A DNA stretch of 64,000 nucleotides from NCBI GenBank assembly GCA_045650025.1, contig JAZRQR010000130.1:4934-68933 (forward strand), read 5' to 3'. A program made the translations under genes and the position numbers. Shown piece by piece: positions 26,272-35,168 of this stretch (positions are counted from its first letter, which is position 1; each line of letters opens with the position of its first letter). The notes below the pieces were generated by a model. It worked only from the letters and a program-made list of their open reading frames with translations. It did not search any database and was not told the DNA's origin. Source of the stretch: SVQP01 sp045650025. GTDB lineage: Bacteria; Bacillota; Clostridia; Oscillospirales; CAG-272.

Positions 26272-26712
26272 TTATTTTTTATTTTGCAATTTCTTTTCGG
26301 CGTTGAGCGCCAGACGGTTGTTAAGCCTGGAAAAGGTGTGCATCTCCTCAGGCGTAAAGCCCTCAAAAATGCCGCGCAGATACTGCTCGGAGGCACCCAG
26401 CAGATCGGGCATGATGCACTCGGCAGTCGGGGTCAGGCAAAGGTGCACCACGCGGCGATCCTGCGTGTCGCGAATACGCACTAAAAGATCCCTGCGCATC
26501 AGGTGCTCCACCGCCTTGGAAATATTGGCTTTTGCCAGACGGCTGTATTTAACAATGTCGGTTGCCGTGTTTTGATTGGGATTGTTATACAAAAACAGCA
26601 ATACTGTCATCTCTGTGCCGCTCAGATGGTACTCCTTGCACACAGGTGTGATGCATTCCTGCAAAAACTGCTCCATAACGTATATTTTCCCAAGCCATTC
26701 GGAATAAAGCAT
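26272..26712 (-). CDS. MarR family transcriptional regulator
   Basis: 146 aa. Winged HTH: EMTVLLFLYNNPNQNTATDI, a recognition helix region RLAKANISKAVEHLMRRDL, and a wing RIRDTQDRRVVHLCLT. Start 26712 follows AAAGGAG; the longer reading to 26781 lacks a site. It is transcribed with the GH38 gene and away from the GH99-like lipoprotein gene, so it likely controls both. Ligand unknown. Confidence 0.9.
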   Translation of the reverse strand: MLYSEWLGKIYVMEQFLQECITPVCKEYHLSGTEMTVLLFLYNNPNQNTATDIVKYSRLAKANISKAVEHLMRRDLLVRIRDTQDRRVVHLCLTPTAECIMPDLLGASEQYLRGIFEGFTPEEMHTFSRLNNRLALNAEKKLQNKK

Positions 26713-26751
26713 GCTCGCTCCTTTATTGTTTCTTTGTGAACTATTAACTGT

Positions 26752-26781
26752 ATTATAAAGCATATAAGGGCGGTTTGTCAA
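26752..26781 (-). promoter_or_regulatory. Promoter of marR-GH38 unit
   Basis: On the minus strand: TTGACA (26781-26776), 18-bp spacer, TATAAT (26757-26752). Confidence 0.85.
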
Positions 26782-26794
26782 GTGACTTGCAAGT
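26779..26794. promoter_or_regulatory. Candidate MarR operator, overlapping palindromes
   Basis: CAAGTGACTTGCAAGT contains CAAGT-G-ACTTG and the perfect palindrome ACTTGCAAGT sharing one arm. It touches the marR -35 box and lies upstream of the -35 of the opposing gene, a good place for a shared repressor. Confidence 0.5.
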
Positions 26795-26812
26795 TTTTAC
26801 ACTTTATACACA

Positions 26813-26841
26813 TTGACAAATTCAAGCATTTCGATTATAAT
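26813..26841 (+). promoter_or_regulatory. Promoter of the GH99-like lipoprotein gene
   Basis: TTGACA (26813-26818), 17-bp spacer, TATAAT (26836-26841). Confidence 0.88.
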
Positions 26842-26877
26842 AAAACTGTAGAAAATTAATGGAAAGGAAGCGGACCT

Positions 26878-28917
26878 ATGAAACGATTGATCCATTCCCC
26901 GCGCTTGATCGCGCTCACCCTTTGCTTGCTCCTCTCGCTCATTGCCTGCACCGTGCAGCCCGGGCAAGAGCTCCCCGACAGCGCGCAAACCGATACCTCT
27001 GCCCCCGCAGAGACCGGGAGCAGCGCCGATTCCGAAGCACCAAGCGAAAGCCAGACCAACGCGCCCGTTTCGGGTGAGATTGACTACTACCCCGGCATGA
27101 GCTACGTCAAAACCGAGACCCAGATTGCGGTGGAGGGCTTTGATACCGCCCTGCTTGGTCAGGTGGTGGATGCCAATACCCACGGCGTTGCCACGCTGCT
27201 GAGCGCCAACTTTGACGACGGCGACAAGACCGCAGACGGCAAGATCGCCTATCGCGACCAAAATCTTGCCACAATCATGGACGGGCAGATGCACTTTATC
27301 CACGACGGCAAGGAATACGGCAAGGGCTGGTCGACCTGGTCGCCTCTCGCCCCCGCCTCGGTGAAGAATTACCACCAGGTGCAGCTTTCTCTGGACATCA
27401 AGAGCTTTGCTCCCAATGCCGCAAGCACGGGCACGCATACCTGGATCTCTACCTTTATTGGCTGCTACGTTTCCAATTACTCGGGCAAGATCCCCGATTC
27501 CCCCGGTGACGGGCTTTGGTTCTCGTTCTCACAAAACGACGTGATCACAATCATTGGCGGCACAGGCGGCGGCTGGCCTGCAGGCTTTGCCTCGGTCAAG
27601 ATCCCCAAGGGCTTTGCCGATATGCAGCACGTGGATATTGTATGCACCGAGGACTATACCACTTACGTGTACGGCACATATGACGGCGGAGAGAGACAGC
27701 TGCTGGTCAAGACCACCATGGACAATACCACACTGACCGTATACAACGGTGCCGGCGAGCAGGTGGCGCAGACCGACAACAATATGAGCCACTACGCAGG
27801 CGAATATTTCGTTTTCTTTACACATATGGGCAGCAGCGTGATCGATAACCTGAACGTTTACGCCTGCCAGAAGGAGGATTATCGCGTGGAAACCACTATT
27901 ACCGCAGTCCCCGACGAGGGCGTGACCCCCGGACTTGACATGACCGACAAGACTGACCTTGTCAGCATTTGCTACTCGGTTTGGTTTGACGGCATTCTCG
28001 GCACCGGAACCGAGCCCGTTACCGATTTCAACAACATTACCCAGGTGCTGGAGGGTAAGCGCGATTGGGGCAACGTGCACGCCTTCCACTACTGGGCAAA
28101 GCCCGCACAGGGCTACTACCGCTCTACCGATCTGACGGCTGCCAAGAACAACCTCATTCTCTTGGGTGAAGCCAACGTGGACTTTATTATTCTGGACTAC
28201 ACCAACGCAAATGACGGCTACATTTCCAACACCGCTATGGGCAAGACCTGGATGTTTGACCCCTTAGACACGCTTTGCCGTGCTACGCTGGAGCTGCGCG
28301 CCGAGGGCTACCGCACCCCTTATATCGTTTGCTGGTGCGGTGAATCCAAGGGTCCCATGATCCGCGAGCTCTACAACCGCTATTACACCGAAAACAACCC
28401 CTATGCCGATTGCTTTGTGTACTGGGAGGGCAAGCCCTTCATGATCTATACGCAAAGCACAGACACCTTCCCCTACCCCGAGCTCTTTACCGTGCGACAT
28501 ATGTGGGGCTTGACCACGGAGAAATGCTGGAGATTTTTGAATATCAAAAACAGAGGCACAGCCTACGAAAAGGACGGTGTGGCTGAGCAGATCTCGGTTG
28601 CGGTTGCCTCGCAGGAAACCTACATGTCCATGCCCACCGCACACGGCAGAAACGGCGGTAAATTCTTCTACGACCAATGGAAGGAAGCCTTCCGCGTACA
28701 CCCCAAGGTGGTAACCATCACCTGGTGGAACGAATGGGCAGCACAACGCTTTATTGTGGACGGACAGACGCATTTTGTAGACAACTACAACCAGGAATAC
28801 AGCCGCGACATTGAGCCCATGGAGGGCGGCCACGGCGATACGTACTATCAATGGATGAAGCAATACATCGCAGCCTATAAGGCAGGCGAGACTTGCCCCA
28901 AGCTGACAGGAGATTGA
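26878..28917 (+). CDS. Lipoprotein with GH99/GH71-like glycosidase domain
   Basis: 679 aa. Lipobox SLIAC gives lipid-linked Cys 24, followed by a Ser/Thr/Glu-rich linker to about 65. A beta-rich, lectin-like region (about 70-335) precedes a barrel-like C-terminal part (about 345-670) with FHYWAKPAQGYYRS, NVDFIILDYTNA, and TWWNEWAAQ, the pattern of GH99-like and related polysaccharide-processing proteins. It would act at the cell surface. Divergent from marR-GH38; GH99 enzymes and GH38 both act on mannosides, so an alpha-mannan or N-glycan role is inferred. AAAGGAAG precedes ATG. Confidence 0.75.
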   Translation: MKRLIHSPRLIALTLCLLLSLIACTVQPGQELPDSAQTDTSAPAETGSSADSEAPSESQTNAPVSGEIDYYPGMSYVKTETQIAVEGFDTALLGQVVDANTHGVATLLSANFDDGDKTADGKIAYRDQNLATIMDGQMHFIHDGKEYGKGWSTWSPLAPASVKNYHQVQLSLDIKSFAPNAASTGTHTWISTFIGCYVSNYSGKIPDSPGDGLWFSFSQNDVITIIGGTGGGWPAGFASVKIPKGFADMQHVDIVCTEDYTTYVYGTYDGGERQLLVKTTMDNTTLTVYNGAGEQVAQTDNNMSHYAGEYFVFFTHMGSSVIDNLNVYACQKEDYRVETTITAVPDEGVTPGLDMTDKTDLVSICYSVWFDGILGTGTEPVTDFNNITQVLEGKRDWGNVHAFHYWAKPAQGYYRSTDLTAAKNNLILLGEANVDFIILDYTNANDGYISNTAMGKTWMFDPLDTLCRATLELRAEGYRTPYIVCWCGESKGPMIRELYNRYYTENNPYADCFVYWEGKPFMIYTQSTDTFPYPELFTVRHMWGLTTEKCWRFLNIKNRGTAYEKDGVAEQISVAVASQETYMSMPTAHGRNGGKFFYDQWKEAFRVHPKVVTITWWNEWAAQRFIVDGQTHFVDNYNQEYSRDIEPMEGGHGDTYYQWMKQYIAAYKAGETCPKLTGD

Positions 28918-28923
28918 TCTGCT

Positions 28924-30627
28924 ATGAAGAACCTGACCTTGATTGCCGCAATGCTTTGCGTGCTGACGTTGCTTTCCCCCTTGACTGCCCTTGCCGAAAC
29001 GCCCCCCGAGGGCAAGGGGCTGCTGATCACCGAGATCTGCTTTAATCCCGAATGGAAAGAGGGAGACCAGAACGTTGAGGACACAGCCGATATGTTCCCC
29101 TACACCGAAATTTACAACCCTACCGACCGCACCATCTCCTTAGCGGAGCTTTCGCTTACCTACTGCGCGGATGACGGCAGCAAGCTTGAATCGGGCGCGC
29201 TGTTCTGCGCGGGAGATACTCCCGTCCTTGCTCCGGGCGAGGTTGCCGTGATCGTGCACTACAACAAAAACTGGCCCCTGATCGGACTTGACAACACCGC
29301 AGAGCAAGCCGCGGCGGTATATGAAGCGTTCGCAGAGCTCAACGGCATTGCCGACGTGCTGGACAAGAACCACCTCTACGTGGTCAGCAACAAGGACTTT
29401 AAGCTGGATAAGGAATCCACCCACGCCACCATGGAGCTGTGCTGCGGCGGACAGGTTGCCTCGGTGACCTACGACGCTCTCTACTACAACCGCAACAACC
29501 GCGCCGTGGTATTTGGCACGGACGGCAGCTGCATGGGCGCGGCGCTCCCCCGCCCCGGCACGCTGTACGATAACCAGATCGCAAACAACCCTGAGCTTGT
29601 GCCCAACACGCTCACCATTCCGATCAAGGCGGTGGAATACAACATTTGCGCATCCGGTATTCCGAACGATTACGAGGACATTCCCTTTATCGCAGACCGA
29701 CAGGACGAGGCGTTTGCCTTGATTGAGGCAGCGGATCCCGATCTGATCGTGCTGTGCGAGGTCAACTTTGCATGGCAGGAATACATTCTTGCGTTCTGTG
29801 AGAAGAACGGCTACACCGCATACGGCTACTCCAGCGCGGGCAGAGACTTCCACGCCACGCTGAGCAAAACCAAATGGGATCTCAATTCCCTGCTGCTCTG
29901 GAAGACAGATCGCTTTGACGTGGTGGAGAAAAACCGCTTCTGGTGCTCCAACACGCCCGACAAGAAGGGATCTTCCAAATGGGATGGCGGCTTGACCGGC
30001 GACATGGCGCGCTGCATCAACTACGCCGTGCTCAAGGATAAGGCAAGCGGCGTGGAATTTCTGCTCATGGGCGCGCATCTGGACGCCAAGAGCGAGGAGG
30101 TCCGCACACTTTCCGCACAGCTGATCTATGAGCGCGCGCACGCCATTGCAGGCGACCGCTCGATCATCATGCTGGGTGACTGGAACTCCAACCAGACTCG
30201 CGAATCGTACGACATTCTGACCTCGGGCGATCTGGCAGACGCACGCTACCGCACGACCGTGACCAATCTGCACGGCACTTACAACAAGTGGGGCGAATAC
30301 TCGTCGGATTTCCAGACCCGACTGCCCATTGACCACTGCATCATTTCCAAGAGCACCGTTTGGGTGGACTCCTACAAGCAGGTTGGCGGCCCCGCCATTG
30401 AAAACGTGCCCCACCCCTCCGACCATAACATGACCGTATTCTCGCTGCTGCTCTCCACGGGCGAGCCCATTCCCGAGCCCACCGAGGCAGAGACCGAGCC
30501 GCCTTTGGATGAGGGCGAGCAGGATATGGCAACCTCCCCCACGGGCTGCAAGGCAAATGCAAGCGCCGCAGTCCTCCTACTGTTGACCGGCTTTGCCTGG
30601 TTGGCAACCAAGAAAAAAACACGTTAA
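28924..30627 (+). CDS. Surface protein: lamin-tail domain plus EEP hydrolase, C-terminal anchor
   Basis: 567 aa. Signal peptide 1-25 (ending ALA-E). Lamin-tail-like domain about 32-190 (LLITEICFNPEW, YTEIYNPTDRTISLAEL). EEP domain about 240-470 with YNICASG, DLIVLCEVN, GAHLDAKSEE, IIMLGDWNSN, LPIDHCIIS and HPSDHN. A Pro/Glu-rich linker leads to TSPTGCKANAS, one membrane helix and KKKTR, a Gly-Cys sorting-type tail. It starts 6 nt after the GH99-like gene, so both are co-transcribed. It probably cleaves phosphoesters (nucleic acid or lipid head groups) outside the cell. Confidence 0.85.
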   Translation: MKNLTLIAAMLCVLTLLSPLTALAETPPEGKGLLITEICFNPEWKEGDQNVEDTADMFPYTEIYNPTDRTISLAELSLTYCADDGSKLESGALFCAGDTPVLAPGEVAVIVHYNKNWPLIGLDNTAEQAAAVYEAFAELNGIADVLDKNHLYVVSNKDFKLDKESTHATMELCCGGQVASVTYDALYYNRNNRAVVFGTDGSCMGAALPRPGTLYDNQIANNPELVPNTLTIPIKAVEYNICASGIPNDYEDIPFIADRQDEAFALIEAADPDLIVLCEVNFAWQEYILAFCEKNGYTAYGYSSAGRDFHATLSKTKWDLNSLLLWKTDRFDVVEKNRFWCSNTPDKKGSSKWDGGLTGDMARCINYAVLKDKASGVEFLLMGAHLDAKSEEVRTLSAQLIYERAHAIAGDRSIIMLGDWNSNQTRESYDILTSGDLADARYRTTVTNLHGTYNKWGEYSSDFQTRLPIDHCIISKSTVWVDSYKQVGGPAIENVPHPSDHNMTVFSLLLSTGEPIPEPTEAETEPPLDEGEQDMATSPTGCKANASAAVLLLLTGFAWLATKKKTR

Positions 30628-30633
30628 AAAAAC

Positions 30634-30666
30634 GAGCCGATCGCACGTGCGATCGGCTCATTTTTA
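30634..30666. terminator. Bidirectional terminator
   Basis: A perfect 26-bp palindrome, GAGCCGATCGCAC and its complement, is flanked by A and T runs. It separates converging genes. Confidence 0.9.
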
Positions 30667-30672
30667 TGCACT

Positions 30673-31650
30673 TTATTCCAGCACCCCTGCATATCGCAGC
30701 ATTGCCAGTATTTCTTTTTCGTATTCCTCTTTATGAAGCAGGTAGCTCATACCGTGCGGAGCACCCTCAAACATGCAAAGGCGCTTGTATTGTGCGCTGC
30801 AGGCGGCAAAATTGCGCTCCGAATTGTACGGACGCACAAAATCATCTGCCAGACCGTGCGCAAACAGCGTGGGGATCTTGGCTTTCTTCAGCTCCCTTTC
30901 CACCTCGGCATCCCCTAAAAACGCGCCGCCGTGTAAACGGCAAAGCAGGGTGGTGACGGGCAGAACGGCAAAGGCAGGCAGGTGCAGATCCTCCCTGACC
31001 ACCTGCGCGATCTGTCCTTTTGCAGATGCATAGCCGCAATCGCCGATGACCGCCTTGACCTGCGGCGGAATATCGGGCAGGCAGGAGGCAAGCAGCACGG
31101 TTGCGCAGCCCATGGAAACGCCGTCCAGAATGATGCTGTGCTCCTCTCCGTAGCGCTCCACCAGATAGCGGCACCAATCGCGAATGTCAAAGCGCTCTTT
31201 TGCGCCAAAAGTCAAATACTTGCCCTGGCTTTCGCCGTGCGCGCGCTGATACACGATCAGCATGGCAATGCCCTGCTGCGCGTAAAAATCGTACACGGTG
31301 CCAAAGTCCATATCCCCCTTGCTGTGGTAGCCGTGCACCAGCACCACGCTTGCCTTGGGGTTTTCGGGCGCAAACAGCTTGGCGCAAAGCTTATGACCGT
31401 CATGCGAGGTGATATACACCTTCTCGTGCGCGGCGTTTGCCAGTCTATCCCAGCCCGCCTTGACGACCTCCACCTCTTTGTCAAAGCCCTTTTTGCGCAG
31501 CATTTCCAGATAGGCGTGCTGTCCGTCGGTCGAGGGCTGACTTCTGCCAAACGATGCCCGGAACAGCTTATGAATATACGGAGCAACCACGCAAGCGCCC
31601 ACCGTCGCCACAGCGCCTACGCCGATCAAGGTATAATGCAAAGCATTCAC
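30673..31650 (-). CDS. Alpha/beta hydrolase with N-terminal membrane segment
   Basis: 325 aa from a GTG start; AAAGGAG lies 10 nt upstream. An N-terminal hydrophobic helix (about 5-27) anchors it. The hydrolase core shows LVHGYHSKGDMDFG, the nucleophile elbow DGVSMGCA, FAHGLADDFV for the acid, and GAPHGMSY for the catalytic His. It resembles serine peptidase/esterases of the YqkD type. Twenty-six nt after the GH28-like gene in the same direction, it may deacylate or process the same glycans. Confidence 0.88.
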   Translation of the reverse strand: MNALHYTLIGVGAVATVGACVVAPYIHKLFRASFGRSQPSTDGQHAYLEMLRKKGFDKEVEVVKAGWDRLANAAHEKVYITSHDGHKLCAKLFAPENPKASVVLVHGYHSKGDMDFGTVYDFYAQQGIAMLIVYQRAHGESQGKYLTFGAKERFDIRDWCRYLVERYGEEHSIILDGVSMGCATVLLASCLPDIPPQVKAVIGDCGYASAKGQIAQVVREDLHLPAFAVLPVTTLLCRLHGGAFLGDAEVERELKKAKIPTLFAHGLADDFVRPYNSERNFAACSAQYKRLCMFEGAPHGMSYLLHKEEYEKEILAMLRYAGVLE

Positions 31651-31676
31651 AAAAAATCCACTCCTTTATATGGCTT

Positions 31677-33161
31677 TTATTGCAGCGTTACGTCATAGGC
31701 GTGCGCGCCGATCACAAAATTCGCCTTTTGCAGGTCGGTTACGCGCTCGCCGTTGAAATACAGCCCCTGCACGCGCACACCGCGCACGCAATGCTGCTCG
31801 TCAAGTCCGGTAAAGATCGACACGGGCATGGGCAGCGGTGCATCGGTCAGCACAAAAATATCCTTGAACAGAATATCGTGCGCACAGCCGTGCGTGCCGT
31901 CCGCCGAGAACAGACCCATATCGTACAGTGCCACGTTCATCAGCACGGGATGCTGCGCAGGCGAGGTGCTGCGATATTCCTGCTCGTCGGTATGCTGGTA
32001 CACATCGGACTGCTGATACTGCGTGTACTCCACGCGGATATTTTCAAAGGTCACGTCGCGGATCTCGGCACAGTTGTGATGCTGAATATCCAGCATGACC
32101 GTTGAGCCGTGAATGACGTCACAATCCGAGAACGTAATATGATAATATGCAGGCGCATTGGTCTCAGCGCCGATCTCCAGCGCCCTGCCCCAATCACACC
32201 AAAGCACGCACCGCTCTACCGTAATATTGCGGTTATACCCGCCATCCCAGCCGCAAATGCCCTTGATGACCATGCAATCGTCAAAATTGCGCAAGAAGCA
32301 ATCGCGCACGCTGACGTTGGTGCAGTTGAACAGATCAATGCCGTCCGAATTGTAGCGCCACATGCCCACCGTCTTAACGTTTTCAAACGTGACGTTCTCG
32401 CAATCCGCCGCAATGATGGCAAACGATGCGCTGTCACGGCAGACCACGCCCTCCACGTACACGTTCTTACAGCGGTAGAAGCGCAAATTGCCGCGCAGCA
32501 CGCGATGCGCATGCATAAAGGTACGAATGCCCTGGCTGTCCTTGGGAATAGGCGTTTCATAATCGTATGCCAACAGCGCCGTCTGTTCGTTGCGCTCCTC
32601 GCGGCTGCCGTCTATGATGCCGTTACCCAGAATACGAATATTCTCGGCGCAAATGGCGTAAAACGAACCGTACACCACAGCCCCTGCATCAATGTACACA
32701 GTATCGTTATCGGTCAGCTCGATCGAACCGATGCGATGCTCACCGCCCGCAAAGCGATAGGTAGTGCGCAAGCCGTCGGTCTCCTTGAGCGGATTGACAA
32801 AAACGTGCAACGCTCCGTGGTGTCCGTCTGCCTCCACCGTATACTGCCCGCAGCCGGGCAAGGTAAAGGTTGCTGTGCAATCCTGTACAGTTGCCTGCAC
32901 GCCGCGCGAGAGCGGGCGCACCAGCACCTTGGTAGGCGGAGTCTGCCAGGTCACACTCAGGGTCAGCGCCTCGTCCGATTCCACGGACACAAAGCCCGAA
33001 AGCTCGGTTTGCTCCTCGGAGCGCTGGTGACCGGGCCACGCGGTATTGAACGGCATAGCGGATACGCGCGCCAGATACGGCTTGACCTTTCTTTGGTTGA
33101 CAGTGACACTGCAGCCTTCAAACATCTGCTGTCCTACGGGAAACACGGGAATCCGGATCAT
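31677..33161 (-). CDS. GH28-like right-handed beta-helix glycosidase
   Basis: 494 aa. An N-terminal beta domain (about 1-130) precedes a parallel beta-helix. The GH28 motif cluster is recognisable: YNSDGIDLFNC (catalytic Asp), then RNFDDCMVIKG (paired Asp), then a basic region later. No signal peptide is seen, so the substrate may be an imported oligosaccharide. GH28 enzymes act on galacturonides, but relatives act on other sugars. It heads a two-gene unit with the hydrolase downstream. Confidence 0.8.
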   Translation of the reverse strand: MIRIPVFPVGQQMFEGCSVTVNQRKVKPYLARVSAMPFNTAWPGHQRSEEQTELSGFVSVESDEALTLSVTWQTPPTKVLVRPLSRGVQATVQDCTATFTLPGCGQYTVEADGHHGALHVFVNPLKETDGLRTTYRFAGGEHRIGSIELTDNDTVYIDAGAVVYGSFYAICAENIRILGNGIIDGSREERNEQTALLAYDYETPIPKDSQGIRTFMHAHRVLRGNLRFYRCKNVYVEGVVCRDSASFAIIAADCENVTFENVKTVGMWRYNSDGIDLFNCTNVSVRDCFLRNFDDCMVIKGICGWDGGYNRNITVERCVLWCDWGRALEIGAETNAPAYYHITFSDCDVIHGSTVMLDIQHHNCAEIRDVTFENIRVEYTQYQQSDVYQHTDEQEYRSTSPAQHPVLMNVALYDMGLFSADGTHGCAHDILFKDIFVLTDAPLPMPVSIFTGLDEQHCVRGVRVQGLYFNGERVTDLQKANFVIGAHAYDVTLQ

Positions 33162-33215
33162 GGGAGATACCTCTCTTTTTTCAAATTCGCGGCGATATGG
33201 GAACAGTATATTGTT

Positions 33216-33244
33216 ATTATATCACATTTCCGTGCGTTTTGCAA
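33216..33244 (-). promoter_or_regulatory. Promoter of the GH28-like gene
   Basis: Minus strand: TTGCAA (33244-33239), 17-bp spacer, TATAAT (33221-33216). Confidence 0.78.
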
Positions 33245-33267
33245 CATTTGTTTCAAAACAGGCACAA

Positions 33268-33313
33268 AAAAAGAGAGAACGCCATGAAATTTCTCTCATT
33301 TCGTTCTCTCTTT
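33268..33313 (-). terminator. Terminator after the cyclophilin gene
   Basis: On the minus strand AAAGAGAGAAC pairs with GTTCTCTCTTT and seven T follow. The loop itself can fold into a smaller hairpin. Confidence 0.75.
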
Positions 33314-33316
33314 GCC

Positions 33317-34183
33317 TTAATCGACGACCTTGTATACCATAGGGGAAACAAAGGTGACCGATTCGATCACAACGTGGGAAACGGGCTGATCCGAGCCGTT
33401 GGTCTGGGTTGCCGCAATCGCATCCACGACCTCCATGCCTGCCATCACCACGCCAAACGCCGCGTACTGACCGTCCAGATGGGAGCTGTCCGCATCGCAG
33501 ATAAAGAACTGCGAGGACGCGCTGTTGGGATCCATGGTGCGAGCCATGGAAACCACGCCGCGCACGTGACGAAGCTCGTTTTTAAAGCCGTTGTCCGTAA
33601 ACTCGCCCGCGATCGTATCTGCGGGGATCACGTTGCCGTCCACGTCATATCCACCGCCCTGGATCATAAAATTCTGAATGACACGGTGGAAGATCAAGCC
33701 ATTATAAAAGCCGCTCTCCACCAGCAACTGGAAGTTTTTGACCGTTTCGGGCGCATACTTGCTTTGCAGACCGATTACAATATCGCCATAGTCGCGCACC
33801 GTAATGCGGACGTAATCGGTCACCTGATCGGACTCGACAAAGCTCTTTGCCTCGTAGCGGTCGATCTGGTCGTAGACCGATCCGTAGGTGATCACCATGC
33901 CCGAATTGAACGCGCCGTCCACAATCACGTAATTTCCCACAACGTTGCCGTTCTCGTCCACGATCACGTATTCACCGTTTTCATTGGTCGAAATCTCATA
34001 AGCACCGTTGCCAAAGGAACCGCCAAAGGAACCGACAAAGCCGTCAAGCCCGCCTATGGCAACGTTGTCCTGCTCCTCTTGCACGTCCTGCCCTTCAAAC
34101 AGCAGACCGTCCATATCGCACGAGCAAAGCAGCAGCGCGCAAAGCAGGCAAAGTGCAAAAAGAATCACTCTTGTGTGCGTCAT
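33317..34183 (-). CDS. Cyclophilin-type peptidyl-prolyl isomerase lipoprotein
   Basis: 288 aa. Lipobox LLCSC gives Cys 22. A Gly/Asp/Asn-rich linker and a poorly conserved region lead into the cyclophilin domain (about 130-288): YAPETVKNFQLLV, FYNGLIFHRVIQNFMIQGG (catalytic Arg), VSMARTMDPNSASSQFFI and FGVVMAGMEVVDAI. It assists folding of exported proteins. ATG at 34183 is chosen; a GTG at 34189 is possible. It starts 2 nt after the isomerase stop, which is odd company for a folding factor. Confidence 0.92.
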   Translation of the reverse strand: MTHTRVILFALCLLCALLLCSCDMDGLLFEGQDVQEEQDNVAIGGLDGFVGSFGGSFGNGAYEISTNENGEYVIVDENGNVVGNYVIVDGAFNSGMVITYGSVYDQIDRYEAKSFVESDQVTDYVRITVRDYGDIVIGLQSKYAPETVKNFQLLVESGFYNGLIFHRVIQNFMIQGGGYDVDGNVIPADTIAGEFTDNGFKNELRHVRGVVSMARTMDPNSASSQFFICDADSSHLDGQYAAFGVVMAGMEVVDAIAATQTNGSDQPVSHVVIESVTFVSPMVYKVVD

Positions 34184-34185
34184 AC

Positions 34186-35154
34186 TCACGCCCAGCTCAT
34201 CGTGCCCGGCTTGGGCTCGTAAATGCAGATGTCCTTGAGGAACGCTACAGCCTTTGCCAGACCCTCGTCAATGCTCATCAAGCTATCCTCGTGCTCAATG
34301 GAAAGCACGCGGTCATAGCCGCACAGACGCAGGTTGGAGACCATATCTCTCCAATAGGTCTCGCCGTTGCCGTAACCCACGGTACGGAATACCCACGCGC
34401 GGTGGATCTCGTCGCCGTAGTGCTTGGTATCCAGCACACCGTTCTTGGCGGTGTTGTACTTGTCGATCTTGGTGTCCTTTGCGTGGAAGTGATAGATCGC
34501 GCCCTGCAGCTCGCGAATCGCAGCCACGGGATCCATACCCTGCCATACCAGGTGCGAGGGGTCAAAGTTTGCGCCGATCACGTCACCAACTGCTGCACGC
34601 AGCCTCAGCAGCGTTTCGGGATTATATACGCAGAAGCCGGGGTGCATTTCAAACGCGATGTGATCCACACCGTGCGCCTTGGCAAATGCGCCTGCTTCCT
34701 TCCAGTAAGGAATCAGGATCTCGTTCCACTGCCAATCCAGGATCTTCAGGAAATCATCCGGCCAGGGGCAGGTAACCCAATTGGGGTACTTGGCACCGGG
34801 GGCGTCACCGGGGCAGCCCGAGAAGGTAATGACCGTGTCAATGCCCATCTTTTCTGCCAGCAGCACAGCCTCGCGGAAATCCTTATCATAGGATGCAGCG
34901 ATTTCGGGATCGGGATGTACGGCATTGCCGTGCACCGCCAGCGCGCAAACGCTGACGTCGTATTTTGCCAGAGTGGCAATAAATGCATCGTACTTAGCGG
35001 GATCTGCAAGCAGCTCGGCAGGGTTGCAGTGCGCCTTACCGGGGTAGCCGCCCGCGCCAAGCTCGACCGTATGTACACCAAGGCCGGTGATGATGGCAAG
35101 AGCCTCGTCCAAGGACTTCTGTCCGTATAAGTTAGCAAGAACGCTGATTTTCAT
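34186..35154 (-). CDS. Sugar phosphate isomerase/epimerase family protein
   Basis: 322 aa, AP-endonuclease-2/xylose-isomerase-like barrel. Motifs include VHTVELGAGGYPG, an ITFSGCPG turn, IAFEMHPGF (metal Glu), ANFDPSHLVWQG, IYHFHAKDTKID (His, Asp) and LSIEHED (Glu). Closely similar proteins accompany Gfo/Idh oxidoreductases in sugar or inositol-like catabolism. It follows the oxidoreductase by 14 nt. Exact substrate unknown. Confidence 0.9.
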   Translation of the reverse strand: MKISVLANLYGQKSLDEALAIITGLGVHTVELGAGGYPGKAHCNPAELLADPAKYDAFIATLAKYDVSVCALAVHGNAVHPDPEIAASYDKDFREAVLLAEKMGIDTVITFSGCPGDAPGAKYPNWVTCPWPDDFLKILDWQWNEILIPYWKEAGAFAKAHGVDHIAFEMHPGFCVYNPETLLRLRAAVGDVIGANFDPSHLVWQGMDPVAAIRELQGAIYHFHAKDTKIDKYNTAKNGVLDTKHYGDEIHRAWVFRTVGYGNGETYWRDMVSNLRLCGYDRVLSIEHEDSLMSIDEGLAKAVAFLKDICIYEPKPGTMSWA

Positions 35155-35168
35155 GGAAAATTCCTCTC

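Noticed and set aside
23873..26575. A 900-codon plus-strand frame opposite the GH38 gene
   Set aside because: The minus strand encodes a clear alpha-mannosidase; the antisense translation shows no motif and no ribosome site.
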